Assembly (NCBI GenBank): GCA_965204925.1
Contig: OZ242021.1
Span: forward strand, 1,550,001 to 1,614,000
Reading direction: 5' to 3'
Origin: G963663315 sp965204925
Lineage (GTDB): Bacteria > Pseudomonadota > Gammaproteobacteria > Arenicellales > Poriferihabitantaceae
DNA: 64,000 bases
Part shown: one piece after another, positions 25,238 to 33,874 of the stretch
Numbering within the stretch: the first letter of the stretch is position 1
How the letters are laid out: the number at the start of each line of letters is the position of its first letter
Translations under genes and position numbers: made by a program
Notes under the pieces: model-generated
The model's input: only the letters and a program-made list of their open reading frames with translations
Database searches by the model: none
What the model was told of the DNA's origin: nothing

Positions 25238-26533
25238 TCAACCTTGGAACGGCCACGGGGTGAAATCGAAAAACCCCTTCAGGGAGCGGAGCAGCCAGGC
25301 CTGATCGGCAACCCCGGCCAGTTCCCGGATCGAGTGCATACCTAATTGCGGCACGCCAATATCCACCGTGCGGATACCCAGACGGGCCGCGGTGATCGGC
25401 CCTATGGTTGAGCCACAGCCCATATCCGATCTGACTACGACGATCTGGCAGGGCGTACCGGTTTTCGCACACACGGCCCTGAACACCGCTTCCGTTTCGC
25501 TGTTCGTTGCATATCGCTGATTGCTGTTGACCTTGATTACCGGCCCGTTATTGATCAACGGCTGATGGGCAGGCTCGTGCATCGCCGCATAGTTCGGGTG
25601 AACGCCGTGAGCATTGTCCACGGAGATGAACATGGAATGGTCGATTGCCCGCCGCATCGTTTCACGGCCGCCACAGACTCGTGACAGCGTCGACTGCAAG
25701 AACGGGCCTTCGGCGCCGCTCGCCGAAGCGCTTCCCGTTTCCTCGTGATCATTCAGTACAACCACCTGATTGCATCGACTCTCCGACGCGATCAGCGCCC
25801 GCATGGCGGCGTGGCAACTCAACAGATTGTCCAGCCTGGCAGAGGCGATAAACTCCTGTTTGATGCCGACTATTTGCGGGTTCTGGTGATCATACAGGGA
25901 TAATTCGTGGGAAAGGATGCGGGTAAACGCCAGTTCCGGATACTCCTGCCTGATCCATTTTTCCAGGACAGGGGTAAAATCCTGTTCCTTTTCATCAGTT
26001 CTGCATATTAGCGCAGGCAGGTGCTCTTGCCGGTTGATCGTGCGGCGCTCATTTGCCTCGCGGTCCAGATGAATGGCCAGACTGGGGATGAATGCGACTG
26101 GCCGCCGCACATCCAGCAGTCTATTATGAATCAAGCCGCCCTCGCCCTGTAGCGTAACTCTTCCCGCCAACGCCAGATCCCGATCAAACCATGGATTGAG
26201 CAGGGCGCCCCCGTATACCTCCACCCCCAGTTTCGCATAGCCGTTGTTGACGGTTATCGCATTCGGTTTTATTTTCAGGCAGGGGCTGTCGGTATGCGCT
26301 CCGATCAATCGAAACCCGTATTGCGCCGGATCCCGGCAATACCTGAAAGCAATCAGCGATGAGTCATTGCGGGTGACAAAGTAGCTTCCGAAAGTCAACT
26401 GCGACCAGTCCGAATGTTCCCGCAGTAAATGGAAGCCTGCCTCTTCCAGGTTGACCGAGAGATTCGCAACACAATGAAACGGAGTCGGAGATCGGGCAAG
26501 GAAATTCAGTAATTCTTGTATTTGTTCGGACAT
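25238..26533 (-). CDS. apeB: M18-family aminopeptidase
   Basis: A 431-residue metallo-aminopeptidase of the aspartyl aminopeptidase (M18) family. Metal-site landmarks are GAHTDSPCLKIKP, ASARLDNLLSCHAA, NDHEETGSASASGAEGP (catalytic Glu pair) and SDMGCGSTIGPI, with a late His in LGMHSIRELAG. Full length. It probably removes N-terminal residues, often acidic, from peptides in the cytoplasm. It stands alone on its strand, convergent with the cytochrome gene. Confidence 0.92.
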   Translation of the reverse strand: MSEQIQELLNFLARSPTPFHCVANLSVNLEEAGFHLLREHSDWSQLTFGSYFVTRNDSSLIAFRYCRDPAQYGFRLIGAHTDSPCLKIKPNAITVNNGYAKLGVEVYGGALLNPWFDRDLALAGRVTLQGEGGLIHNRLLDVRRPVAFIPSLAIHLDREANERRTINRQEHLPALICRTDEKEQDFTPVLEKWIRQEYPELAFTRILSHELSLYDHQNPQIVGIKQEFIASARLDNLLSCHAAMRALIASESRCNQVVVLNDHEETGSASASGAEGPFLQSTLSRVCGGRETMRRAIDHSMFISVDNAHGVHPNYAAMHEPAHQPLINNGPVIKVNSNQRYATNSETEAVFRAVCAKTGTPCQIVVVRSDMGCGSTIGPITAARLGIRTVDIGVPQLGMHSIRELAGVADQAWLLRSLKGFFDFTPWPFQG

Positions 26534-26619
26534 GAGGTTACGGGTCGGTCAGAAATGAGATTGTCTTTACAGAGCCGGCAGCCGCATCGAACAGGAGCGG
26601 CCGTCAGCCCCGAACGGGA

Positions 26620-27438
26620 CTATTTGCCGCATTTCACTTGCCACCCGGGTGCGACATAGCCGGCGTCGAGTTGTACTGCCGTCAATCGGCCTCCCCACAC
26701 ACAGCCGCTATCGAGGCTGATGACATTCTGGTATTGCAGGTAGCCCAACGTTGACCAGTGACCAAATACGATACGCCACTTGCTGATTTTGCGGCGCGGG
26801 TGCATGTACCAGGGAATCCACTGCGGGCCCTGGGTGCCCGGCGCCCCTTTTTGCGAGAAGTCCAGGCTGCCTTGCAAATCGCAATAACGCATGCGTGTGA
26901 GGCAGTTGACGATAAACCGATGGCGTTCCCTTCGGGTGAGTTTTTTATCCCATACAGCGGGTTGGTTGCCATACATGTATCTGAGGAAGCGGTCGTGTTC
27001 CCTGCCTTGCAGCATCGCTTCTATTTCTTTTGAATAATTGATCAGCTGGCTTCGTTTCCACGCCGGGTATACTCCAGCATGAACCATAATCGTTTTCAGT
27101 TTCCGGTTACAATGAACGAGAGGGCGCTGGCGCAACCAGGAAAGCAATTCCTCAAGGTCGGGCGCCTTGAGGGTCGCTTTCAATGTATCGTTTGCACGAT
27201 GACGGCGGACTCCGGCGGCAATGGCGAGAAAGTGCAAATCGTGATTTCCCAGGACGGTGACGGCGCTGTCTCCCAGTCCGCGAACTTTCCTCAATACCTC
27301 CAGCGAGTCCGGGCCGCGATTGACGAGGTCTCCGCATAGCCAGACCTGATCCCGGTGGCGATCGAAACCAATTTTGGCAAGGATTTTTTCAAAAGCGTTC
27401 GCGCATCCCTGAATGTCACCCACCGCATAGACTGCCAT
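26620..27438 (-). CDS. apaH: Symmetrical bis(5'-nucleosyl)-tetraphosphatase
   Basis: A 272-residue metallophosphatase that hydrolyses diadenosine tetraphosphate to two ADP and, in studied bacteria, removes Np4 caps from RNA. Phosphoesterase motifs GDIQGC, GDLVNRGPDS and GNHDLH are in order at the N-terminus, and FGHWSTLG with a late SLDSGCVWGG completes the ApaH set. In enterics it sits in the surA-pdxA-ksgA-apaG-apaH operon; here it is detached. Confidence 0.95.
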   Translation of the reverse strand: MAVYAVGDIQGCANAFEKILAKIGFDRHRDQVWLCGDLVNRGPDSLEVLRKVRGLGDSAVTVLGNHDLHFLAIAAGVRRHRANDTLKATLKAPDLEELLSWLRQRPLVHCNRKLKTIMVHAGVYPAWKRSQLINYSKEIEAMLQGREHDRFLRYMYGNQPAVWDKKLTRRERHRFIVNCLTRMRYCDLQGSLDFSQKGAPGTQGPQWIPWYMHPRRKISKWRIVFGHWSTLGYLQYQNVISLDSGCVWGGRLTAVQLDAGYVAPGWQVKCGK

Positions 27439-27568
27439 CGGTCATCACCAGCAATTCTCATGTTGCGCTTTGCTCCGATCTGTTTTCAGGACGATACCCG
27501 ATCTTTCGGGCGAGCGCGGAGACCCGCCCCTGCGACCCGAGCAGGTCAAAATGACAATTACTGATCGG

Positions 27569-28339
27569 TCACGGGTCATATTGCAAAAGCTCGTCAATCA
27601 GATCATCTTCGGAAAGTTCGTCCATTGGGCGGGGAGGGTTGCCGTCATGAATGAGGTTTGTTCTCGACTGGCGCCAGGTCTCGCGCAGGAAAAGATACGG
27701 GTCCGGCTGGACTTCGAGCAATTCGTCGGCATCCAGCAGGCGCGAGCGGGCATCGACCAATCTCAGGCCGCTGGTATAAAAACGCTCCGGCGAATCCATA
27801 TATCCGAGCGCATCACCATAAGCAAATTGCGGGATCATGCCTGTCGTATCACGCAGATTGGACGGTCCCAGGAAGGGCAGTACCAGATAAGGGCCGGCAG
27901 GCGCCCCCCAGACCGCAAGGGTTTGTCCAAAATCCTCTTTATGCTTCGGCAAATTCAGGGCGCTGGCCGCATCGAATACACCCAGTACGCCAACGGTGGT
28001 ATTGACCAGGAAGCGGAGTGTGTCATTGCCGGCTTGACCCGCCTTGCCTTGCAGCAAGGCGTTTACCACCGTCACCGGTTCGCGCAGGTTCGAGAAAAAA
28101 TTTCCAATCCCCTTGCGTACCGGCGAGGGCACATGTTCGTGGTAGGGTTTGGCAATAGGCTTCAGAATTATGCGGTCCACATTCAGATTGAATTCCAGAA
28201 TACCCCGGTTCATTTTCTCGAACGGATCGTTCTCCTCGGATGATGAAGATACTGTAGCACAGCCGGAGGTCGGGCCAAGAGCAAGGCACAGCAGGCCTGT
28301 CGCAAGCCATTTTCCAACGGTGGTTTCAGGATTGGGCAT
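27569..28339 (-). CDS. mlaA: MlaA (VacJ) outer-membrane lipid-asymmetry lipoprotein
   Basis: 256 residues. A lipoprotein signal peptide ends in a lipobox-like GPTSGC (Cys near residue 27). The MlaA core follows: NDPFEKMNRGILEFNLNVDR, VRKGIGNFFSNLREPVTVVN, RFLVNTTVGVLGVFDAA, and FGQTLAVWGAPAGPYLVLP with FLGPSNLRD. It extracts mislocalised phospholipids from the outer leaflet and passes them to the MlaC/MlaFEDB system. Other mla genes are not in the window. Confidence 0.94.
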   Translation of the reverse strand: MPNPETTVGKWLATGLLCLALGPTSGCATVSSSSEENDPFEKMNRGILEFNLNVDRIILKPIAKPYHEHVPSPVRKGIGNFFSNLREPVTVVNALLQGKAGQAGNDTLRFLVNTTVGVLGVFDAASALNLPKHKEDFGQTLAVWGAPAGPYLVLPFLGPSNLRDTTGMIPQFAYGDALGYMDSPERFYTSGLRLVDARSRLLDADELLEVQPDPYLFLRETWRQSRTNLIHDGNPPRPMDELSEDDLIDELLQYDP

Positions 28340-28506
28340 CTGATTTGTCCCGGTTCATGATGTATGAGACTGAATTTGTACAGCACATATGTGTGCAGGT
28401 TCAGAAACAACAAATCAAAAGCCTGCATATCAAATCCTATCGCAGTTGGCGTATGGATGACAAGAGCGTCCGGGTTCAGGACAAATGAGATTGTCAGGTC
28501 GCGGTT

Positions 28507-28692
28507 ATGCTGTCTATGAACAGATACTCCATCGGTGACGATATCCTCACAGGTGGTTCGGGCAATGACATTTTGGGCAGTGGATTGACCGGTGACGAGA
28601 AGCTGCCGGGATTTTCGGGGGGGGGGGGGGGGGCCGGAGGCTCGTCTGTCACGGCTCCATACTGTATCATTGGCCGAGGCAGGGCGGTTTGA
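28507..28692 (+). pseudogene. RTX-repeat fragment interrupted by a poly-G tract
   Basis: A 61-codon frame contains GDDILTGGSGNDILGSG, which fits two nonapeptide repeats of calcium-binding RTX proteins (GGxGxDxL). It runs at once into a 17-base G tract and stops. No secretion signal or longer RTX array is present, so it is probably a remnant, not a functional gene. The rest of the 28340-28721 gap shows nothing else I can support. Confidence 0.4.
28617..28633. repeat. Poly-G homopolymer, 17 bp
   Basis: An uninterrupted run of 17 G on the plus strand, the longest homopolymer in the window. Such tracts slip during replication and in sequencing, so the length is likely variable or uncertain. Confidence 0.9.
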
Positions 28693-28721
28693 CAATATCT
28701 CCGTCCTGTCAATATGAACAT

Positions 28722-29162
28722 ATGAAAGGTATGGGCAAGCTCAACCCGCAACGGGTAAATCTGATCACGCTGGGCGTTGATGATCTGGCGCGTTCGCGAA
28801 AATTCTACCGGTCTCTTGGCTGGCAGCCCGCCGAGGATCTGCCGGAAGTGGTGTTTTTTCGGTTGCGCGGCTGTATGCTGGGTCTGTTCGGGAGGGACGC
28901 GCTTGCCAGGGATCAGGGACGGCCGGGAGCCGGACTCGGCACTGGAGCCATAACGCTTGCACAGAATTTTCCATCCAGGCCGGATGTTGATGCCGCGTTC
29001 ACCGCAGCCTTATCGGCTGGCGCCAGGCCGCTAAAACCGCCGGAAGAAGTTTTCTGGGGTGGTTACTCTGGATATTTCGCGGACCCGGACGAACATGTCT
29101 GGGAAGTTGCCCACAATCCGTTCTGGCCGCTTGATGAGGAAGGATATCTGGAACATTCCTGA
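28722..29162 (+). CDS. VOC-family (glyoxalase/bleomycin-resistance-like) protein
   Basis: A 146-residue single-domain vicinal-oxygen-chelate protein. The strand-helix start NLITLGVDDLARSRKFYRSLGW and the ending GGYSGYFADPDEHVWEVAHNP are typical. Members bind a divalent metal with His/Glu residues; here His and Glu of EHVWEVAHN could serve. Substrate cannot be inferred. ATG 28722 is chosen over a longer frame from 28689. Confidence 0.82.
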   Translation: MKGMGKLNPQRVNLITLGVDDLARSRKFYRSLGWQPAEDLPEVVFFRLRGCMLGLFGRDALARDQGRPGAGLGTGAITLAQNFPSRPDVDAAFTAALSAGARPLKPPEEVFWGGYSGYFADPDEHVWEVAHNPFWPLDEEGYLEHS

Positions 29163-29225
29163 CCTATAAGCCGAAAACCGGTCAGAGGTCGTGGAGGGAG
29201 CTGTCCATCGACCTGTATGCCTGAT

Positions 29226-29302
29226 TGGTAGCGGGGGCAGGATTTGAACCTGCGACCTTCGGGTTATGAGCCCGACGAGCTGCCAGACTGCTCCACCCCG
29301 CA
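29226..29302 (-). tRNA. Initiator tRNA-fMet (CAT anticodon)
   Basis: A 77-nt cloverleaf with encoded CCA. The anticodon loop is CTCATAA and the anticodon stem ends in three G-C pairs (GGG/CCC), an initiator hallmark. Position 1 and position 72 are unpaired (T1 and T72 on the minus strand), another initiator feature. The T-arm GGTTCAAATCC is intact. It lies between the VOC gene and cysS on the minus strand. Confidence 0.95.
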
Positions 29303-29409
29303 TCGTCAAGGAGGGATTCTACCCCAACCGTGCCGCAGATTTCAATGGGCTGATAGTGACTTCCGGTGGATTGGGGGCAAAATCCGCGCTGATAGTATGC
29401 CCGCGGTCG

Positions 29410-30786
29410 TCATGCCTTTTTGCGGATTCTGGGGCCATCCCGCGAGTCTTCGATTTCGTATCCCAGTAACGATATGCGCTCGCGCAAACGATCCGATCTT
29501 TTCCAGTCTCCGGATTCCCGCGCAGTCTTTCTCTGGTCAAGCAGCGCTTGTACCGCTTGCGGAACCTCGACCCGGACGGGCGCCCATTGACAGAGGTTCA
29601 GTCCCATGATTTGGTCGTATTGCCGGATCGTCGCCTTCTTGACTCCGTCCGGCAGGGCGCTCCTGACCAGTTCCCAGACCACTGCCAACGCTTTCGGCGT
29701 ATTCAGGTCGTTAAACACCTGCCGATTGAATTGTTCCAGATAGCCCGGGTCTGCATCGGCGGCCTCTCCCCATGAGCAGACTGCGCTCCTCAGTCGATTG
29801 AGGGTAATTTGGGCGCTGTCCAGACTGTCCCAGGCAAATTTCAGATCACTGCGATAGTGGGCGGTCAGACAAAGATAGCGGTAACTCAGAGGATCGTAGT
29901 GATTGTCCAGAAGTGTTTGCAAGCGCAGAAATTCTCCCGATGATTTCGACATTTTCTGTCTGTCGACTTCCAGAAAATAGCCGTGCATCCAGAAATTCGC
30001 CAAACGGGTGCCGAAGCAAACCTCCGACTGGGCAATCTCATTGGTGTGGTGGATCGGGATATGATCTTTGCCGCCACAGTGAATGTCGAATTCCACTCCC
30101 AGATATTTCGCCGACATAGCGGAACACTCGATATGCCAACCCGGGAATCCGGCGCCCCAGGGGCTGTCCCATTCCATCTGGCGCCGTTGACCCGGAGGGC
30201 TGAATTTCCACAGCGCGAAATCGGTCGGACAGCGTTTTTCTCCGATATCGACCCGTTGTCCGGCATTTTGTCCTGACGCATTCAGACGGGCCAGATAGCC
30301 GTAGTCCTCCAGCTTTGCCGTGTCGAAATAAACCCCGTCGGAGGTGATATAGGTATACCCCTTCTCCTCAATGACGCGGATGTCGCAAATCTGCTCCTTG
30401 ATATGGTCGGTGGCGCGGCACCACACAGAAGGCTCGAGGATATTTAACGCCGCCAGGTCCTGCCGGAATGCCTGTGTATACAGTTCGGCAATCTCCCAGG
30501 CCGTCTTCCCGGTGCGTTTCGATCCCTGTTCGATCTTGTCTTCGCCGGTATCCGCGTCCGATGCCAGATGCCCGACATCGGTGATGTTCATGACATGGAT
30601 GACATCATAGCCATAGGTCCTGAGCGTCCTTTGCAGGACGTCCTCGAATATATAGGTGCGAAGGTTGCCAATATGCGCATGGTTATAGACTGTCGGCCCA
30701 CAGGCGTACATTCTCACTTCGTTGCCGTTGAGCGGTTCGAACTCCCTGAGCGAACGGGTATAGCTGTCGTACAGTTTTATTTTCAT
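29410..30786 (-). CDS. cysS: Cysteinyl-tRNA synthetase
   Basis: A 458-residue class I synthetase that charges tRNA-Cys. Signature sequences are YACGPTVYNHAHIGNLRTYI (HIGH-type site and a zinc cysteine), GWHIECSAMS (zinc ligands), HHTNEIAQSE and QKMSKSSGEF (KMSKS loop). Full length, C-terminal DALR-like region included. It is transcribed divergently from lpxH, a pairing seen in other proteobacteria. Confidence 0.97.
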   Translation of the reverse strand: MKIKLYDSYTRSLREFEPLNGNEVRMYACGPTVYNHAHIGNLRTYIFEDVLQRTLRTYGYDVIHVMNITDVGHLASDADTGEDKIEQGSKRTGKTAWEIAELYTQAFRQDLAALNILEPSVWCRATDHIKEQICDIRVIEEKGYTYITSDGVYFDTAKLEDYGYLARLNASGQNAGQRVDIGEKRCPTDFALWKFSPPGQRRQMEWDSPWGAGFPGWHIECSAMSAKYLGVEFDIHCGGKDHIPIHHTNEIAQSEVCFGTRLANFWMHGYFLEVDRQKMSKSSGEFLRLQTLLDNHYDPLSYRYLCLTAHYRSDLKFAWDSLDSAQITLNRLRSAVCSWGEAADADPGYLEQFNRQVFNDLNTPKALAVVWELVRSALPDGVKKATIRQYDQIMGLNLCQWAPVRVEVPQAVQALLDQRKTARESGDWKRSDRLRERISLLGYEIEDSRDGPRIRKKA

Positions 30787-30897
30787 GGGAAAGCGCGCGG
30801 CAGGGCCTGTCTGACCGTGTATGCCCTATACTGAGCGAATGGGGCGGATGGTACAATAAGCGCTATCTGTATCCAACCGGTAAAGCTCTCCCGCGCC

Positions 30898-31611
30898 ATG
30901 ATTGTATTTATTTCCGACTTGCACTTGACCCCGCAGCGGCCGGATGCGATCGGGTGGTTCGAGACTTTCATGACGAATGCGGTCGGCATGATCGATCGGG
31001 TCTACATTCTGGGTGACTTGTTCGAGGTCTGGGTCGGTGATGACGCCAGCGCCGCGCTGGGACAGGGGCGGGTGGAAGAGATCATGCGCTCGGCTTCCGG
31101 CGCTGGCGTAAAACTCCGGTTCATGCACGGTAACCGCGATTTCCTCGTGGGAGAAGAGTTCGCAAAACGGACAGGCTGCGTTCTGCTGCCGGACCCGTCT
31201 GTCATTACGTTGCAGAACGAACGAGTGTTGCTGACTCACGGCGACGCGCTGTGCACCCGTGATGTCGAACATCAGCAGGCCCGGGCGCGCATGCTCACTG
31301 CGAAGTGGAAAATTGCCTTCCTCGACAAACCGATTGAAGAGCGCATTGATACTGCCTCAGCGATGAGAGAAAAAAGCGAAGCCGGCAAACGCGGCAAGAG
31401 CGCGGAAATCATGGATGTCGATCAGCGGCAGGTGGAGAATGTCATGAGGGAGTATGGCGTATTGAAGTTGATCCATGGACATACCCACAGTCCTGCCGTA
31501 CATCAGTTCACGCTGGACAATCGTATTGCCAGGCGTTATGTGACCGGGGATTGGTATACCCAAAAAAGCCTGTTGTTCCATGACAACGGAAATTTCGCGC
31601 TCCAGGCTTGA
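30898..31611 (+). CDS. lpxH: UDP-2,3-diacylglucosamine diphosphatase
   Basis: 237 residues. It cleaves UDP-2,3-diacylglucosamine to lipid X in lipid A synthesis, at the inner face of the cytoplasmic membrane. Metallophosphoesterase motifs FISDLHL, GDLFEVWVGDD, HGNRDFLVG and HGHTH are all present. It shows that the organism makes a Gram-negative outer membrane. Its stop codon (31609-31611) directly abuts the stop of the convergent pgk gene at 31612. Confidence 0.95.
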   Translation: MIVFISDLHLTPQRPDAIGWFETFMTNAVGMIDRVYILGDLFEVWVGDDASAALGQGRVEEIMRSASGAGVKLRFMHGNRDFLVGEEFAKRTGCVLLPDPSVITLQNERVLLTHGDALCTRDVEHQQARARMLTAKWKIAFLDKPIEERIDTASAMREKSEAGKRGKSAEIMDVDQRQVENVMREYGVLKLIHGHTHSPAVHQFTLDNRIARRYVTGDWYTQKSLLFHDNGNFALQA

Positions 31612-32787
31612 TTACGCTCTTGATTCCAGCATTTGCACCGCCGGTAACGTCTTCCCCTCCAGAAATTCCAGAAATGCCCCGCCTCCGGTAGAGATGCAGG
31701 ACATTTTGCCGGCCAGGTCGAACGTTTCGATGGCCGCAAGCGTGTCTCCGCCGCCGCAGAGGGAAAACGCGCCCGAAGCGGCGATGGCCTGTCCCAGCGT
31801 TCTCGTGCCATTGGCAAATTCCGGTAATTCGAATACCCCCACCGGGCCGTTCCAGATCACGGTGCCGGCTTTGAGGATCAGCGCCGCCCATTGCGATGCG
31901 GTATCGGGCCCGATATCCATAATCAAATCATCGTTTGCAATCTGCCCTGTCTTTTTGATCTCGACCGGGGCCTTGCCGGACATGGTTTTTGTGGTAACCA
32001 CATCCACCGGAAGCGGAATCCCGCCGCCGCTGTTGCGGGCCGTCTGCATCAGCATGGCTGCCTGATCCAGTAAATCCGGCTCATACAGGGATTTGCCGAC
32101 CGCATAACCGGCCGCCGCGATCAGGGTATTGGCGATTCCGCCGCCGGGGAGCAACCGATCCACCTTGCGGGACAGGGATTGCAGTATCGTCAGTTTGGTC
32201 GAAACCTTGGCGCCGCCTGCAATCGCCAGAATCGGACGCCGGGGGTGAACAAAAGCCTGGTTCAGGGCTTCAAGCTCCGCGGTCAGCAACAGCCCTGCGC
32301 AGGACTCGTCAGCGTGTTGTCCGACACTGCAAGTGGAAGCCTGCGCCCGATGAGCGGCGCCGAACGCATCCATGACGTAGACATCGCACAAGCGTGCATA
32401 TTGTCGACCGAGAGCGGGATCATTGGCGGTCTCTCCGATATTGAAACGGACATTTTCCAGTAACTCGACATCACCGTTGTTCAGGGTCGGAGCGGAGTTG
32501 AGATAATCGCGGTTCAGCCTGACCGTTTGTCCGAGATGGCGGCTTAAGCAGTCGGCCACCGGTTGCAGGGAAAAACCCTGTTCGGGCCGGCCTTCTGCCG
32601 GCCTCCCCAAATGCGACATCAGGAGCGTCTTCGCCCCGGCATCGCGCACATGGCGGATAGTGGCGAGTGAAGCTTCAATCCTTTTTGCCGATACTATGCG
32701 GTTGTTCCTTACAGGTACATTGAGGTCCTGACGGATCAGGACGGCCTTGCCTGCGACATCAATATCCCGCAGTTTTTTGAACTTCAT
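31612..32787 (-). CDS. pgk: Phosphoglycerate kinase
   Basis: 391 residues. It transfers phosphate between 1,3-bisphosphoglycerate and ADP. N-terminal VLIRQDLNVPVRNNRI, the RPAEGRPEQGFSLQPVA segment, AIAGGAKVSTKLTILQSL and the C-terminal CGGGDTLAAIE and STGGGAFLEFLEG are diagnostic. ATG 32787 overlaps the gap stop (ATGA at 32784-32787). The frame extends 20 codons further upstream inside gap and is rejected. Confidence 0.96.
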   Translation of the reverse strand: MKFKKLRDIDVAGKAVLIRQDLNVPVRNNRIVSAKRIEASLATIRHVRDAGAKTLLMSHLGRPAEGRPEQGFSLQPVADCLSRHLGQTVRLNRDYLNSAPTLNNGDVELLENVRFNIGETANDPALGRQYARLCDVYVMDAFGAAHRAQASTCSVGQHADESCAGLLLTAELEALNQAFVHPRRPILAIAGGAKVSTKLTILQSLSRKVDRLLPGGGIANTLIAAAGYAVGKSLYEPDLLDQAAMLMQTARNSGGGIPLPVDVVTTKTMSGKAPVEIKKTGQIANDDLIMDIGPDTASQWAALILKAGTVIWNGPVGVFELPEFANGTRTLGQAIAASGAFSLCGGGDTLAAIETFDLAGKMSCISTGGGAFLEFLEGKTLPAVQMLESRA

Positions 32788-33791
32788 TGACGGCTCGCGG
32801 CCATCAGGGCGGAGGTCGTATCCAGCATGCGGTTGGAGAATCCCCATTCGTTATCGTACCACGAGCATACCTTGACTAGCGTCTTGCCGGTCACCCGGGT
32901 CATGCCGGCATCTACGGTAGAAGAGGTGGCGGAATGATTGAAATCGACCGATACCAGGGGCTGTTCGCTGTAGTCCAGAATCTTTCCGTCCGCCGCCTCT
33001 TTCAGGATGGCGTTGATTTCCTGAACCGAGGTTTCCCTGGTGGCGACAAAAGTCAAATCCACTACCGATACGTTCAGGGTTGGAACCCGGATCGAAAAGC
33101 CGTCCAGTTTGCCGTCCAGTTCAGGCAGGACCAGCCCCACCGCAGCCGCGGCGCCGGTTTTCGTCGGGATCATCGAGTTGGTCGCGGAACGGGCGCGCCG
33201 CAGATCAGTATGATACACATCGGTCAGGACCTGATCATTGGTATAGGCGTGGATAGTATTCATCAACCCGTGAACGATGCCGACCGAATCATGCAATGCC
33301 TTGGCCAGCGGCGCCAGACAATTGGTTGTACACGACGCATTGGAGATCACCTGATCGTCCGCTTTCAGGATATCATGATTGACACCGTAAACGATGGTTG
33401 CATCCACGTCCTTGCCGCCGGGAGCGGAGATAATGACCTTCCTGGCACCCGCCTGCAAATGCGCGCCGGCTTTTTCCCTGGAAGTGAACAAGCCGGTACT
33501 CTCATGTACGACATCAATGTCAAGCTCCGCCCATGGCAGCTGGACGGGGTCGCGCTGCGCATACACCGCAATCCGGTCTCCATTGACGATGATATGACCA
33601 TCCTCGACTTCCACTGTACCGGGGAATCGCCCGTGAGCGGTATCGTAGCGGGTCAGGTGGGCGTTGGTATTGGCGTCTCCGAGGTCATTGATCGCAACGA
33701 TTTCTATTTCCTCGTTGCCGGATTCATATCTGGCTCTCAATATATTTCGGCCAATCCGGCCATAGCCGTTAATTGCAACTCTGATTGTCAT
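32784..33791 (-). CDS. gap: Glyceraldehyde-3-phosphate dehydrogenase, type I
   Basis: 335 residues. NAD-binding start AINGYGRIGRNILRA, catalytic ISNASCTTNCLAPLAK (nucleophile Cys) and the ending WYDNEWGFSNRMLDT are clear. The start has GGAG a few bases upstream. Middle gene of a tkt-gap-pgk cluster; in autotrophs and many proteobacteria this arrangement serves glycolysis, gluconeogenesis or the Calvin cycle. No Calvin-specific gene is present in the window. Confidence 0.97.
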   Translation of the reverse strand: MTIRVAINGYGRIGRNILRARYESGNEEIEIVAINDLGDANTNAHLTRYDTAHGRFPGTVEVEDGHIIVNGDRIAVYAQRDPVQLPWAELDIDVVHESTGLFTSREKAGAHLQAGARKVIISAPGGKDVDATIVYGVNHDILKADDQVISNASCTTNCLAPLAKALHDSVGIVHGLMNTIHAYTNDQVLTDVYHTDLRRARSATNSMIPTKTGAAAAVGLVLPELDGKLDGFSIRVPTLNVSVVDLTFVATRETSVQEINAILKEAADGKILDYSEQPLVSVDFNHSATSSTVDAGMTRVTGKTLVKVCSWYDNEWGFSNRMLDTTSALMAASRQ

Positions 33792-33874
33792 GGCTCAACT
33801 CCGGTGATTGATACATATCCACATCGGTCCACGGGCCGCCGCTTTGAGAAATACCCGTTTCGCTTGATATGGGT

